A program made the position numbers and the translations under genes. A stretch of DNA of 64,000 nt. Source: Loxodes magnus (taxonomy: Eukaryota > Ciliophora > Karyorelictea > Loxodida > Loxodidae). Location: contig CAMPDV010000064.1 in NCBI GenBank assembly GCA_946699065.1, forward strand, positions 868,001 to 932,000, given 5' to 3'. A model generated the notes under the pieces. That model was not told the DNA's origin and ran no database searches. It saw only the letters and a list, made by a program, of their open reading frames with translations. Positions 53,730 through 64,000 of this stretch are shown in pieces (position 1 is the first letter of the stretch; the number at the start of each line of letters is the position of its first letter).

Positions 53730-56501
53730 TCACTATAGTTTATAAAATATTTCTTTAATATCAAAACTAATTTCTTTCTCTTGTAAATTTTGTTCTTAAT
53801 TTTCTACAAAAACTTTTAATTTCTTAAAGCTTTATTTAAAATTATTGAGCTGATAAATTAATTTCTACTTTTGACTTTCTAGTTTAAGTTGTTTTAAGTT
53901 ACTAATATATTAATATTGATTTTTTTTGGTATAATTAGAAAAAGCATTTTCGGTAATTTCGCTAGCTCTTCCCAAATCTAGTATTTCTAAGTTATAGCAT
54001 TTTTATAATATTAGAATAATATCATCATTAACCAATTTAACATCTTAAAATTGTAAGTATTTTAGATGTTAAATGCTCACTATTCATTGTGTATGTTTCA
54101 CACTAAAATCTCGAAATCCACCTAAGCTTATACTTTCTAGCTTTTAGCAATATTAATTCATATATTTGAAAGTTTCGATACTTAATGTCTAGATATTATG
54201 AAGTTCTATTTTTTTCAAATTAACGCATTATTTTATAATCGCTCTTAAACTATCATCTTCTAGCTGAGGTAGTTCCCTTAAACTAATTTGCTAGTACTTC
54301 TATCCATAATTAGCTATAGCTAGTAAAGCTTTATTATTAAGTGAGCTCAATTACTATAGATGAATGGATAACAAATTTGGCGTGCTTTGTAGCAATTAAT
54401 TTAAATTTGAATCATTAAAAAATGAGCAGTTACTAATACTAACTTGTTATAGTTTGGGATATTATTAAGACATAAAATTTGAAAGTGCTTAATCAGTAAA
54501 ATTCCCTTTTAATTTTAAATCTAGCAGATTTAGTCCTTTTATCTTATATAATATGTAGCTCTGATTAACTTTAATTTGCAAGTCAATTTTTTATAAATTA
54601 GGACATAACTAAATATAGGCTTCAATATCCTCATTTTAGTTTATTCAAATTTCTTATAGTTGATTTCCTTTGATTAATAAGAAGTGCTCAATGAACTTTT
54701 ATTCTATCTACTAACTTTCTATCTTCAAATAAATCAAATTTAAATCTGTACAAAACATTGTAAGAAAGCTTCCCGTTACTCTTGATAAGTTATTGTCTTA
54801 GAAGAAGTTTTTAAATTCAAAAGATTCTAGTTTTGCGCATCTTTTTAGAAATCACAAGTCTTCATCAAAATATTATCCATGCAGAACCAATTTTCTCAAA
54901 TTAGAGAAAGGTAAGCAAGAAGGAATGAGAAACTAATTCGTATAGCAGTATAATTGTAATTCATATAAGGATTCTTGATTCTAATATTTTAAATTAAGTC
55001 ATTACTTCACTAAAAAGCTTTTACATAATATTAAATGAAACTATTCAAGCAAATCACTTGAAAAATATTTGGTATCAATTATAATTTTTCTAGTAAAACA
55101 GTGAGAAATTTACTTCAACCCTCAAGTGAGTTTTGATTTGAAGTTGTCAGCATAACTCTCTTTAAATTTTATAGAAAGCGAAATAAATGAATAGTTGTAA
55201 TAATAAAAAAACCTGCTAGTGGATTATAAATTGCAAATGCTTTTAAGGTTTAGGAATTTTAAGATGTTTGAAGTAATTCATTTACTTTACTTAAATATAA
55301 GCAGATTCTTGCTTACATTTGGAATTTACTCACTATAGAACTATTGAAATTAATTTTTTTAGCATGAAAAAAACTAACCATCGTATATTCTTCCATCAAA
55401 AAAGCTATAAATCCCAGTAAAATCTATTTATCCATTAATAAATTGGCCTTCATATTTGTCTTTATTATTATAAATGAAAACTCCTTGTCCATTTTATTTG
55501 CTATTCTATCACATTCCATCATATTTTTCGCTATTCTAATAAATCATAATCCCAATGCCTTGTCTTTTATCATTTAAAAATTATCCTTCATATTTATCTC
55601 CATTCTTAAACAGAAAAAGACCATTTCCATTCTTTTAATCATTTTAAAATTCTCCTTCATAAACTTATCCATCATTATATAGTAAAATTCCTTTTTCTAT
55701 TCTTTTTCCCTTTTAAATTTTTCCCTCATAAGTATTCCCATTTTAATATTTTATTAATCCTTATCCAGAAAATATGATTTCATTTTTTCATTTTCCTTCT
55801 AATGTCTTTCCATCGCTATAATACAATATACCCTAGCCATGTTTTGAACCTCAATTAAATTCACCTATGTATTTATCACCGTTTGGGTATATTAAAATTC
55901 CTTTACCATTAAAAAAATTTTACTTCCACTGTCCATCGTAAGATTTGTTATCAGTAAAAAACATTTTGCCTTATCCATGCTTTCCATTATTAATAAATTG
56001 CCCTACATATTTATATTTGCTATATTAAATTTCAATTCCCTATCCATTTCATTAATCATTTCTTCATTCTCCATCATATTAACCGTATTTAAAATAAAAA
56101 ATCCCTTTTCCTTCCCTTTTACCATTTTTAAAATATCCAACATATTTTTCGTCACTTTAATATTCTAAAGTTCCATATCCATTATACTTATTCTATTATC
56201 ACTCCCCTTAATAAATTCTTCCGTCTTTATATATCAATACTCCCCAACCATTTTTTTAGTTGTTTACAAAATTACCTTCATATTTATCCCCATTCTTATA
56301 ATTATAAACTCCTTTCCCATTTTAAGCATCATATTACCATTCTCCTTCATAAATTCCTCCATCACTGAAATATTAAATTCCAGTACCTTCTCTTTAGCAT
56401 TATTTTACTTATCCTATATATTTATCTCCATTATTATAAACCTTAATCTCTTTATTTTTCTACATATTATAATTTTAGCCAATATAAGCATTTAAATGCA
56501 T
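53730..56501 (-). CDS. MORN-repeat / F-box-like / leucine-rich-repeat protein
   Basis: A single 924-codon frame with no intron. Residues ~15-380 are about 16 MORN repeats (YEGEWQY, YDGQWKQ, YEGQFLN with GxG between). Around 400-435 is a probable F-box (SKWITSNILKFLNLKSI; STSRFFYYYN). Residues ~480-900 are AMN1-type leucine-rich repeats (CPNLQKIDL, CVNLKKIEL, CQKLESISLGG, YNLEILDLG). The frame needs TAA/TAG as Gln throughout and 11 TGA as Trp. Four of these fill the aromatic position of the MORN motif (56199, 56064, 55788, 55509), where other repeats use TGG. The start is ATG in MHLNAYIG; the stop is TGA 53730-53732, preceded by TAG. MORN repeats suggest a membrane or scaffold role, F-box/LRR suggests an SCF-type ubiquitin adaptor; the combination's function is unknown. 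Confidence 0.88.
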
Positions 56502-57115
56502 TCCTTTATTTCATAATTTAAAAATAATTTTCGTTTTATAAATTAATAATGCATTCCTTATTACTAATTTAAGTCTACTTATTTATTAACATTTCTTTCT
56601 ATTTATATTTTTCTTATTTATTAACTTAAAATTAATTAGGTAAATATGGTACCGTAGGAGGGTGGTCCAAAGAGCCAAGTTCCAGATTATTATATTGGTT
56701 ATTGTACCCTTTAGATTCTTTCGCAAGGTTACGTATCTCTTAATTATTATAAGAAGATGATACTTCGATAAAGACGATTGGAGTCTAATCTTTTGAATTG
56801 TCTTCATTTCAGTGCAGAATCGATGTGGATTACACTGTGAAAAGATTAGGCGAAGAAGATTAATTCTCAAACATAGTTTCTATCAAGGATATTGTGGTTT
56901 TTATTTCCACTTCTAGAAGTCCCAAATCTTGAGCCTTTTAGCATACTTAATATTTTCATAAATTAAAATTAAACTTAAATCTAAATCTTCTAACTACAAC
57001 ATGTTTATAAAATGTAATTCTATTTTTTTATTTTCTTAGTTGCAACTATTTTAAGATTATTCTCCTTATTCAAATAAAAAGTTTTATAGCTGTTTGTTTA
57101 AAAATTAAATATAAA
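56502..57115 (+). other. Less AT-rich coding-like fragment upstream of zinc-knuckle ORF
   Basis: From about 56648 to 56960 base composition is milder and plus-strand text is protein-like: MVPQEGGPKSQVPDYYIGY, then in another frame FELSSFQCRIDVDYTVKRL and EEDQFSNIVSIKDIVVFIS. No domain is recognised. It may be 5' sequence of the element carrying the ORF at 57116, or a separate broken gene. The antisense 94-codon frame is probably a shadow. Confidence 0.3.
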
Positions 57116-57932
57116 ATGGTTTCTAAGAAATAACAGAACTTTGAACAAAACATTTAAACAGGAAAATTCTCTAAAAAATAAAAAAGCGAAATAATTACAA
57201 TGAGTGAAAGTGAGAAATATGACTGATATGACGAACATTAACCACTTGGAAATACAGAATTAAAAAAACTTCTGACACTAACTCAAATAGAAATATTATC
57301 TAAGTCATTAAAAGAGTTTATGTTTAAAAATAGATACCTCACTGATAAAGTAGAAAAATTAATAACGTCTTTACTTGAGAAACAATATTAATCATCATAA
57401 GAAATAGAAAATAAAATGGAACATAGAATTCTTTAAATTTAATAATAAATTCAGGTAACGCCATTTTTGTTTTAACAAAATTAATCAGATCCTATGGAAA
57501 TAGAAAATGAAGCCTCAAATTAAAATAAACAGTAAATTTAAATTAAGTAAGTGTTACAGGAATAATAGTTTAAAAGAAGAATAAAATGCTACGTGTGCAA
57601 TAAATAACACCAATGAAAATACTGCTACTAACTAAGCGAAATTTAAAGAAAGAAGAAATAAGATATTTTTAGAAAACTATTTAGGATATATCCAACATAA
57701 AGCGGAAATCTTATAGAAAAAAATTCTTTAAATCAAATCTTAATCCTTGGATAAATAATTAGGAACGCTACGTGCAAGATAAAAACTATTCAGAATATTA
57801 AAGGATGGTGCTCTAATGAAGTGCTACACCGCCTAACTAAGCCTAGTAGGAATTCAAGACAAACTAATAGAGACAAGCTGATAGAATAGGTCAGATGGCC
57901 GACTACTAAGACTTTAACAAAGCTTTTTAACT
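57116..57932 (+). CDS. Retroelement ORF1-like zinc-knuckle protein, intact
   Basis: The best-preserved ORF1. MVSKKQQNFEQNIQTGKFS leads, then ESEKYDWYDEHQPLG (Trp by TGA) and a coiled coil (SKSLKEFMFKNRYLTDKVE). The acidic DPMEIENEA precedes a knuckle CYVCNKQHQWKYC whose Trp is TGA. The tail ends GWCSNEVLHRL over the hairpin (57806-57838), then PTTKTLTKLFNF followed by TAA. One frame throughout. No TGA follows for more than 60 codons, so TAA is the likely stop. It shares start, knuckle and tail with the 50574 ORF but is diverged, so the two are related families. Confidence 0.65.
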
Positions 57933-58504
57933 TTTAACTTTTTATAAAAAATTTACAAAAAGGTGTTTAAATATAAGGTAAATAATATGTTTACTTAAAA
58001 AAAATATATATTCTATTAGAGATTTACTAGAAAATTAATTTTATTTAATTTTTTATATCTTTATTAATTATAACTATAAATAGAAATAAACTATAAGTTT
58101 ATAATTTTATTCTTTTGGATTTTTATTAAATTTAGATTTGTAAATATGATTATTTTTATTAAAATAAAACTATAATTATTTAAATTTGAAATCAATCTTA
58201 TCTTTTAGTAAAATTTAATTTAAATTAGAAAAACTTGTAAGGCTTTTATTTCAATATATTTTAAATTTTAGTTCGTTTGCAATTATAATTTTAGTTTTAA
58301 GATTTAAATAAATATTAATTTTATTTTTTTAATAATTTTAAGCATTAAAAAATAAAGATAAATTTAATTAAATTTTTAATGTAAACGCTTATTATAAAAA
58401 AAATTAAAAAAATAGCAAAAATTTTTATTTCTGAATATGTCAAAATAGTTTGGCATTTAAATGCTTTATTTTTCTAAAATTATTTTTCATAATAATATTA
58501 TTTT
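57933..58504. other. AT-rich, nothing supported
   Basis: 3' flank between convergent ORF1 genes. Confidence 0.45.
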
Positions 58505-59321
58505 ACTTAAAGGCTTATAAAAGGATTTTGCTTTCCCAAGGATTTTCAACCTGTTTGAAGCGGCCCAGAATTTTGTCATGGTTGGTTATCAGGGCCTTTT
58601 TGGTAAGGAAAATATAAGGAAACTTATTCTTCGTATAAGATTCCTTAAAAAATTTTTCTTTTATAAACTCCTGATTTGGTAAGGTAGATTTTTATTTTTT
58701 CTTTTAATATTTTTGCTTCCTCCTTTTTTTTAGTTTTTTAAATTTTTTTTAGTTTTTAATTAAATTTCAGCTTGATTGACAATATCAAAACCCCTTCCTC
58801 TAATTGTTCATTGTGCTTTGTTTCCTAATTACTTTTCAATATCTTATATTGCTTTATAAAAGGTACATTAATCTTTATTAATTTCTTATTAATCCTGATT
58901 AAGGAGCTAGTATGTGAGATAATTAATTTTAGTTAGCTTCTATTTCCAATTTTACATATTGGGATGGTGGAAGTTATATCTTAAATCAGATTTATTCTTG
59001 CGTAATGTAATTTTGTTTTACTAATAAATCTTTAAGTTAATCAATTTCAATGTTCAGTTGATCGATATTGGTTCATATTTCTCTTATCTAATTTGAAAGA
59101 TTTAAGATTGCTTCCTCTTATTTAAAATGACTTATTTTAGGTTTTAAATTTTCTCCTTTTCTATTAGCAGGTTAAGGATTTATAATGCACTTTCCTTAAG
59201 AAGAAGATAAAGAACTTGATTAATCGATAGCCTACGGTTTTTATTTTTAGATCTTAAGGGTTTTTCTTCTAACCTTCTTGATTTCTCCTTTTTTATGGTT
59301 TTGTCCAATTTTAAATTCCAT
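58505..59321 (-). pseudogene. Retroelement ORF1-like protein, frameshifted
   Basis: Starts MEFKIGQNHKKGEIKKV and has a Ser-rich acidic patch (QSSSLSSSQGK), coiled coil (QIREIWTNIDQLNIEIDQL; Trp by TGA), and after a frame change QEINKDQCTFYKAIQDIEK and RGRGFDIVNQAEIQL. It ends with a QKGPDNQP-type basic tail that resembles the KKGRG tails of the next two genes. Related to the cluster at 59.4-63.0 kb. Confidence 0.5.
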
Positions 59322-59439
59322 TTTTTCTTTTTTTATAAAACTATTTTTTATTTAGGGCAATAATTTTAAATTTAAATCATAAATAAATTTTCGCCTTTAA
59401 TAAGAATTTTCTAGATAGAATTAAATGATATTTTAATAT

Positions 59440-60268
59440 AATAATAATAATAATATATTTAAAGTTAGTAGAGTTTTGCATTCTCTGGAATTGTAACCAG
59501 TTCCTGCGGACAGTTTTTTTAACGTGGGTGTGATCCACGACCTTTTTATTAAGTGGAAGGTTACCACTGTAACAGTTCAAGTGGTCTTGCAAAAAGCTTT
59601 TATTTGTAGATCCCTGTTGGAGTTTTTCATAGTTTATTGAGTTGTCTCCATGTTCTTTTCTGCTCTTATTCGTTTATTTTCTTTCATTATCAACAGTTTT
59701 TTTAAATATATTGATTTGATTTGCAACATCAACAAAGTTTGTATTATTGTCTTTATTTCGTTCTTTTTTATGATAATTTATTTTCTATATTTTCTAATCT
59801 TTTAATGAAACTTGAAGCAATCATTTCTTTTTCTGGATTCAATTCTGTTTTTAATTCTATTGGTATTTTTTCTATTTCCATTTTTGTGTCGTATTTAAAA
59901 TTTTATTATGATTAAGTTCAGAGTTATTCTTCCGTCATTAATTTGCTACAAATAAGTTATCTTCTAAGTATTAGTAATTCGTTGTTCTAATCTTCTATGT
60001 TACTCATTAGTTCCCGTATTTTTTCGCCTAAATTGTAAGTTGTTTCTTCATAATTTGAGATTACTTTTTACATTTGGTCTAATTAAATTTAAAGTTTTCG
60101 ATTAGTTTCGTTTTTAGGTTAACTTATCTCTATTTATCCTACCATAACTTTACCTTCTGAAGAAGAGCTTAACTCCTCCTATTGTTATTATTTTTTCTAA
60201 ATTTCTTTTGCCGCTTTTCTCTTTAGGTTTCTAAGTTAATTTTTTGAGAGTCGAAGAGATCAATCCAT
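59440..60268 (-). CDS. Retroelement ORF1-like protein with Cys knuckle
   Basis: Starts MDWSLRLSKNQLRNLKRK (Trp by TGA) and has a Ser/acidic patch (EELSSSSEGKVMVG), coiled coil (NLGEKIRELMSNIEDQNNEL), acidic linker (MEIEKIPIELKTELNPEK), and knuckle CWCCKSNQYIQKNC comparable to CYICC...C at 29427. A QKGRGSHPRQKN tail follows. One frame from start to tail. 34 bp separate its start from the divergent ORF at 60302. Confidence 0.55.
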
Positions 60269-60301
60269 TTTTTTTAATATTTTAATATAAAAAAATTAAA
60301 A

Positions 60302-60690
60302 ATGAAATAGAAAAAAAGATTTCATAAAACTGTACAGATTATTAATTTAAAATTTATCCGAATTTTGTATTAGTAAAAAAGGAGTTAAGTATAGGAAAAG
60401 CATTCTAGGCTAAATAATCTAGTCTTTTAAAAATAGAAAGACTCACTGGTAAAATTGGACGTGAGAAACGTCAAAGACAAAAATTACCACCATATAATTA
60501 ACTCTTTTATGCGAATTATTCATAAATATAGTAAAATTAAAGAAAAAATTGATGAACTAGAAAAAGAAAAAGCTCAATGAAATAATTTAATTGATTGCTA
60601 AAAACAACTTAAATAAGTAAAAAAAATAAGAGATAAATTTTAATTATTAAATTAAGCAGAATATGCACAAAAATTTGTAATAATTATAAT
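60302..60690 (+). CDS. Small basic coiled-coil protein, unrecognised
   Basis: Starts MKQKKRFHKTVQIINLKF and is basic throughout, then helical (INSFMRIIHKYSKIKEKID; ELEKEKAQWNNLIDCQKQL with Trp by TGA) for about 125 residues. Divergent from the ORF1 at 59440-60268. No domain identified. It could be a regulatory or accessory ORF of the same element. End approximate. Confidence 0.45.
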
Positions 60691-60699
60691 ATATTTCAT

Positions 60700-61245
60700 G
60701 GCGTCTCTTTTATTTGATTTACCATGAAAAAGAGTTTGAAGAAATCTTTTATCTTCATTAGATTTTGTTGTCGTATATTTATGATTTTTTTGTCTTATAT
60801 TCTTTTACTTGCTTGTTCTCTTCTCTTGATAAATGTTGGAAATCAATGCTGTATTATCAATTTTTAAATATTATCAGTACATCCATTATTTTGGAGCTTC
60901 TAGGTAATTCTAAATTTTTTTTTCTAACATAATCTTCCGCTCAGCGAGAATAGGTCTTGAAAAGGTTTTAAATCCTATTTTCTATTTTTTTTTTTATTTT
61001 TCTCTAAATCTGTAGCGCTAGTATACCTCATTTTCATATTTTTTGCAATATCAACTTTTAGATTTTCTTTTTTAAGAAGTGAAGCTAAAGGACGGATTTT
61101 TTTTTCTTGATTCTGGATCAGATCATTAGTCAAACTAGAATATTCCAATTAACTGATCATCTAGTCGAAATTTATCTTAAACTTATTTCTTTCTCATCTC
61201 TAGAAAATAGTTTTTTATTTAAGTTCTTTCTAAGGTTTCTTCTCA
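60700..61245 (-). CDS. Retroelement ORF1-like remnant
   Basis: Minus-strand frame with MISQLEYSSLTNDLIQNQE, RPLASLLKKENLKVDIAKN, MRYTSATDLEKNKKKN and QDLKPFQDLFSLSGRL, then weaker text. ATG at 61158-61160. Coiled-coil-like and basic. It lacks the knuckle; probably partial. Confidence 0.4.
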
Positions 61246-61536
61246 TTTATCAATTTGTTAATAATTAGCCTTAGAGATTAAGTTATTTATTTTATATATA
61301 AATCTTATTTTACTAGCTTTCAGTTATCTAATTATAGCATATAAAAAAATTTAAAAAAATATTTCTAATTATGAATTAATTTTGCGAACTATTTATTTCT
61401 TTAGATTCATATTTTTTATAATCATAAAAAAGGAACGGAAATAAAATTTTAATTATAATTAAAATGAATATAGGGCTATAAAAATAAATAAAAAAAATCT
61501 AAAATTAAAGAAAAAAAATTAGATTTAAATACTAAA

Positions 61537-61983
61537 ATGATCTATGAATCTATGTAATTACAGTTAGTCAGCGAAAGATATAACTTAGAATTTTAAGAGT
61601 TAAGTGGAAAAAGAAAAAAAATTAAGAATTATGGAGTACTATATCAAATATTTTTACATAAATGGATACTGGTACATAAAAAATTTGCCTCTCAGTATGT
61701 ATCTCATTTTATAATTAATCTTTAGAGAAAATTATGATTGAGTAATTATTTTAGAATTCTAAGAAATATCCATTGAAAGATTACACTATCGAAGCTTATT
61801 GCTAAATCAGATTACATAATTATAGCCAATTAATATAAAAAAACAGTTTGAACTAGAATATCTTACAATTTTACTATTGCTAAGGTAAGGAAATATGCTA
61901 ATAGTTCTATAAAAATCAAATAATAATAAGATGAATAGTGGTTATTTTATGCATATGTGAGATTTAAAAATAAAAATAATTAA
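61537..61983 (+). CDS. Hypothetical protein, unrecognised
   Basis: About 148 residues starting MIYESMQLQLVSERYNLEF, with aromatic and basic helices (GVLYQIFLHKWILVHKKF; SHFIINLQRKLWLSNYF with Trp by TGA; KKTVWTRISYNFTIAKV). Composition is protein-like to about 61980. No domain or paralogue seen in the window. Confidence 0.4.
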
Positions 61984-62069
61984 AAATATTTTTCTAATAA
62001 AATTAAAATTATTAAAAAAATAATATTTATCATACTATTAAATAATCAAATATAAAATTTAAATGAATT

Positions 62070-62974
62070 ATTTTAGATTTACGTTTTTAATCAAAATATT
62101 TACATTAATAAAATTTAAAGTGATTTTCAAAAGGTAGAAAATAGAAAAGCTTATTTTTATTATTTTAACTAAATGTAAAATTAAAGTTTGTATATCCTTG
62201 GTTTTCAACCAGGCTTCTGCTGACAAATTTTTTTTACGTGGTTGTTCTCCTCGACCTTTTTTAAAGTGGACGGCTACCACGAAAGATTCTCTTAGTTTCT
62301 TGTTCATAGTTTCTATTTATATATGCCTTACTCAGTTATCCAAAGTTTGTTTAAGTTTCTTCAGGTCCTTTATTCTTCATTGTACTTGGGTTATCTTCAT
62401 TTCTTACAATGATTTAGTAAGTGATACCAAGATTAGCAATACCAGCAATTTTTATATCGTTTTTCTAATTTCTATTTTTAATAAACTTTTTTCTCCAGCA
62501 TCAATTCTTTTGCTTATATTTTTATCATTTTTTTCTTAATTTTACTTTTCTTAAAGTTGTATTTTGTGCTAATCTTTTTCTATGATAATTTTTTATGATT
62601 AAGTGAAGTTAGTTTACGACATTTCATAAAGTTAATTTTCTGTTACTACTGAGTTTTTAATCAGTTAACTTTTGAGAATTAGCAGTTCGTTATTTTAATC
62701 TTCTATGTAATTCATTAGCTCCCAGATTTTTTCTCCTTGATTAAAAAATATCTCTTCAGATTTTGCAATTTTTTCTTTCATTTTTTCGATTTCACTTTGG
62801 AGTAAATTGTTATTTTGGTTTCAGGGTTTTATTGTTCATCCGGACCAACCATTACTTTTCCTCTGAAGACGAGCTAGATTCTCTATCCTGTCTTTCCTTT
62901 TTTAGCTCCTCGTTCGTCACTTTTTTTCTTGTTTTTCTTTGTTATTTCTTAGAAAGACGAATGTTCTTCTCCAT
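62070..62974 (-). pseudogene. Retroelement ORF1-like protein, frameshifted
   Basis: A paralogue of the 59440-60268 gene. It starts MEKNIRLSKKQQRKTRKK, has the Ser/acidic patch (ESSSSSEEKVMVG in two frames), coiled coil QGEKIWELMNYIEDQNNEL (compare GEKIRELMSNIEDQNNEL) and tail HFKKGRGEQPRKKNLSAEA. One or two frameshifts lie between patch and coil. Confidence 0.55.
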
Positions 62975-63011
62975 TTTTAAAGCTATATTTTATAAAATAG
63001 AAAATCTTTAA

Positions 63012-63550
63012 ATTATTTATTTCGCATATTAAAAAATCTATATAATTATAATTATTTCTACTATAAAATCATTAAAATTAAGTATTTATTTTCTTTTCAT
63101 TTCATTATAAAATCATTAATGGTGGTTGTTTGGTTTTTTCTCTTTAAATATTTTTCTTATGGTTTTTAAGGGAAATATTTTAATTTTATCGAATGTTTGA
63201 TCTTAAGAATGATTTTTTCAAATATTAATTTAAAACAACTATTGATGAAGTTTTTAAAGTTAAACTGAATTATTTAAAATATATAAAGCATAAGCAAATA
63301 GATTTAACTATAAGCAGATTGTACTAGGATTTTTCTAAGGCTTAGAAGTTTAATCAGATAAATCTAAATCTTACTATCGCCATTTTTTTGATTGTTACAA
63401 TTATTAATTTTACAATATTTGGTTAGAGAAGTTTAAGAAGGGTAGTTGAAAATAATGATAAAATAATAAATAGCTAGTTTAAGATTTATTTCTGATTAAA
63501 TTTTCCTTTTTAATCACATATTACAAAATTATCTTAAATTAAATTTAAAA
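63012..63550. other. AT-rich, nothing supported
   Basis: No features recognised. Confidence 0.45.
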
Positions 63551-63813
63551 ATGAGTAGAAAGTAAAGCTCTTACATTCTTAGAAACCAACAGTTAATAAG
63601 AAAAGTCTTAATGTAAAATCTATAAGATGTCTTAAAACATAATTTAAATCTTGGCTATAAAATTTAAAAAATTTAGATGCGTATTAGTCTATAATTTCAA
63701 AGGAGGATTCAAAATGAAGAATTTTCATTAAAGTTGTTGGAGAATTAAAAGTTGTTCCATAATTAGGTTATTTGTACTTATAAATATAGCAATCTAAGCT
63801 TGAAGAACGTTTA
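63551..63813 (+). CDS. Small hypothetical protein, weak
   Basis: Starts MSRKQSSYILRNQQLIRKV and continues RRIQNEEFSLKLLENQKLF for about 85 residues to a TAA. If only TGA could stop, the frame would run into the antisense tRNA-Lys gene, so TAA would have to terminate it. No domain recognised; may be chance. Confidence 0.3.
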
Positions 63814-63843
63814 ATTTTTTTAAATTAAATAAAAAGACAAAAA

Positions 63844-63916
63844 CGCCGACTAAGGGACTTGAACCCTTGACCACCAGCTTAAAAGGCTGGCGCTCTACCG
63901 ACTGAGCTAAACCGGC
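63844..63916 (-). tRNA. tRNA-Lys (anticodon UUU), second copy
   Basis: The 73-nt sequence is the exact reverse complement of the gene at 9813-9885, with anticodon TTT in loop CTTTTAA. It is followed on the minus strand by a T-run (TTTTTGTCTTTTT), a Pol III terminator. Flanks beyond a few bases differ from copy 1. Confidence 0.97.
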
Positions 63917-64000
63917 TTATTGTATATTTATAGCATTCAATTAAGAATGTAAGAAATGCTTAAGTTGACTAGTTAAACTTACATATCTAAATTTAATAAT

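Noticed and set aside
56586..56870. 94-codon minus-strand frame joined in frame to the MORN gene as an N-terminal extension
   Set aside because: It continues in frame through TAA codons, but its text is not protein-like and it overlaps plus-strand coding-like sequence. The ATG at 56499-56501 directly before the first MORN-like repeat is a better start.

Overview
The window is very AT-rich (about four fifths A+T by eye) and comes from a ciliate nuclear genome with a reassigned genetic code. Three alpha-tubulin genes read as intact proteins only if TAA and TAG are glutamine. A MORN-repeat gene, three histidine-kinase genes and many retroelement ORFs read correctly only if TGA is also tryptophan, yet tubulin itself ends at TGA. 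That combination (TAA/TAG = Gln, TGA = Trp or stop by context) is known from karyorelict ciliates (NCBI table 27) and, with all three codons also able to stop, from Condylostoma (table 28). I cannot name the species. Because standard-code ORFs break at every Gln/Trp codon, I annotated by reading all three codons as sense and looking for protein-like text, so several 3' ends are uncertain.

Layout. From about 0.85 to 9.33 kb lies one arm of a large inverted repeat whose partner is 19.77 to 28.3 kb. Each arm carries a hybrid histidine kinase / response regulator gene and an alpha-tubulin gene, divergently oriented about 3.8 kb apart, with a tRNA-Ala remnant between them. The 10.4-kb spacer holds a tRNA-Lys gene, an ORF1-like retroelement gene, broken coding remnants, a GC-rich island of foreign composition (15.4 kb) and a cluster of reverse-transcriptase fragments (16.2 to 18.6 kb). 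From 28.3 to 30.3 kb there is a SINE-like dimer and a zinc-knuckle ORF. A third kinase gene (34.2 to 36.5 kb, with one frameshift) and a third tubulin gene (44.0 to 45.3 kb, a trimmed duplicate) follow, separated by AT-rich DNA with one unrecognised ORF at 41.7 kb.

From 47.8 kb to the end the window is a graveyard of retroelement ORF1-type genes (coiled coil plus CCHC-like zinc knuckle), interrupted by one clean host gene, a 923-residue MORN / F-box / leucine-rich-repeat protein (53.7 to 56.5 kb, minus strand). A second tRNA-Lys gene sits at the right edge.

No operons, CRISPR arrays or bacterial features are present. The host genes with inferable roles are cytoskeletal (tubulin), signalling (membrane-bound histidine kinase) and probably ubiquitin-related scaffolding (F-box/LRR/MORN). 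Most other coding-like sequence is mobile-element debris.
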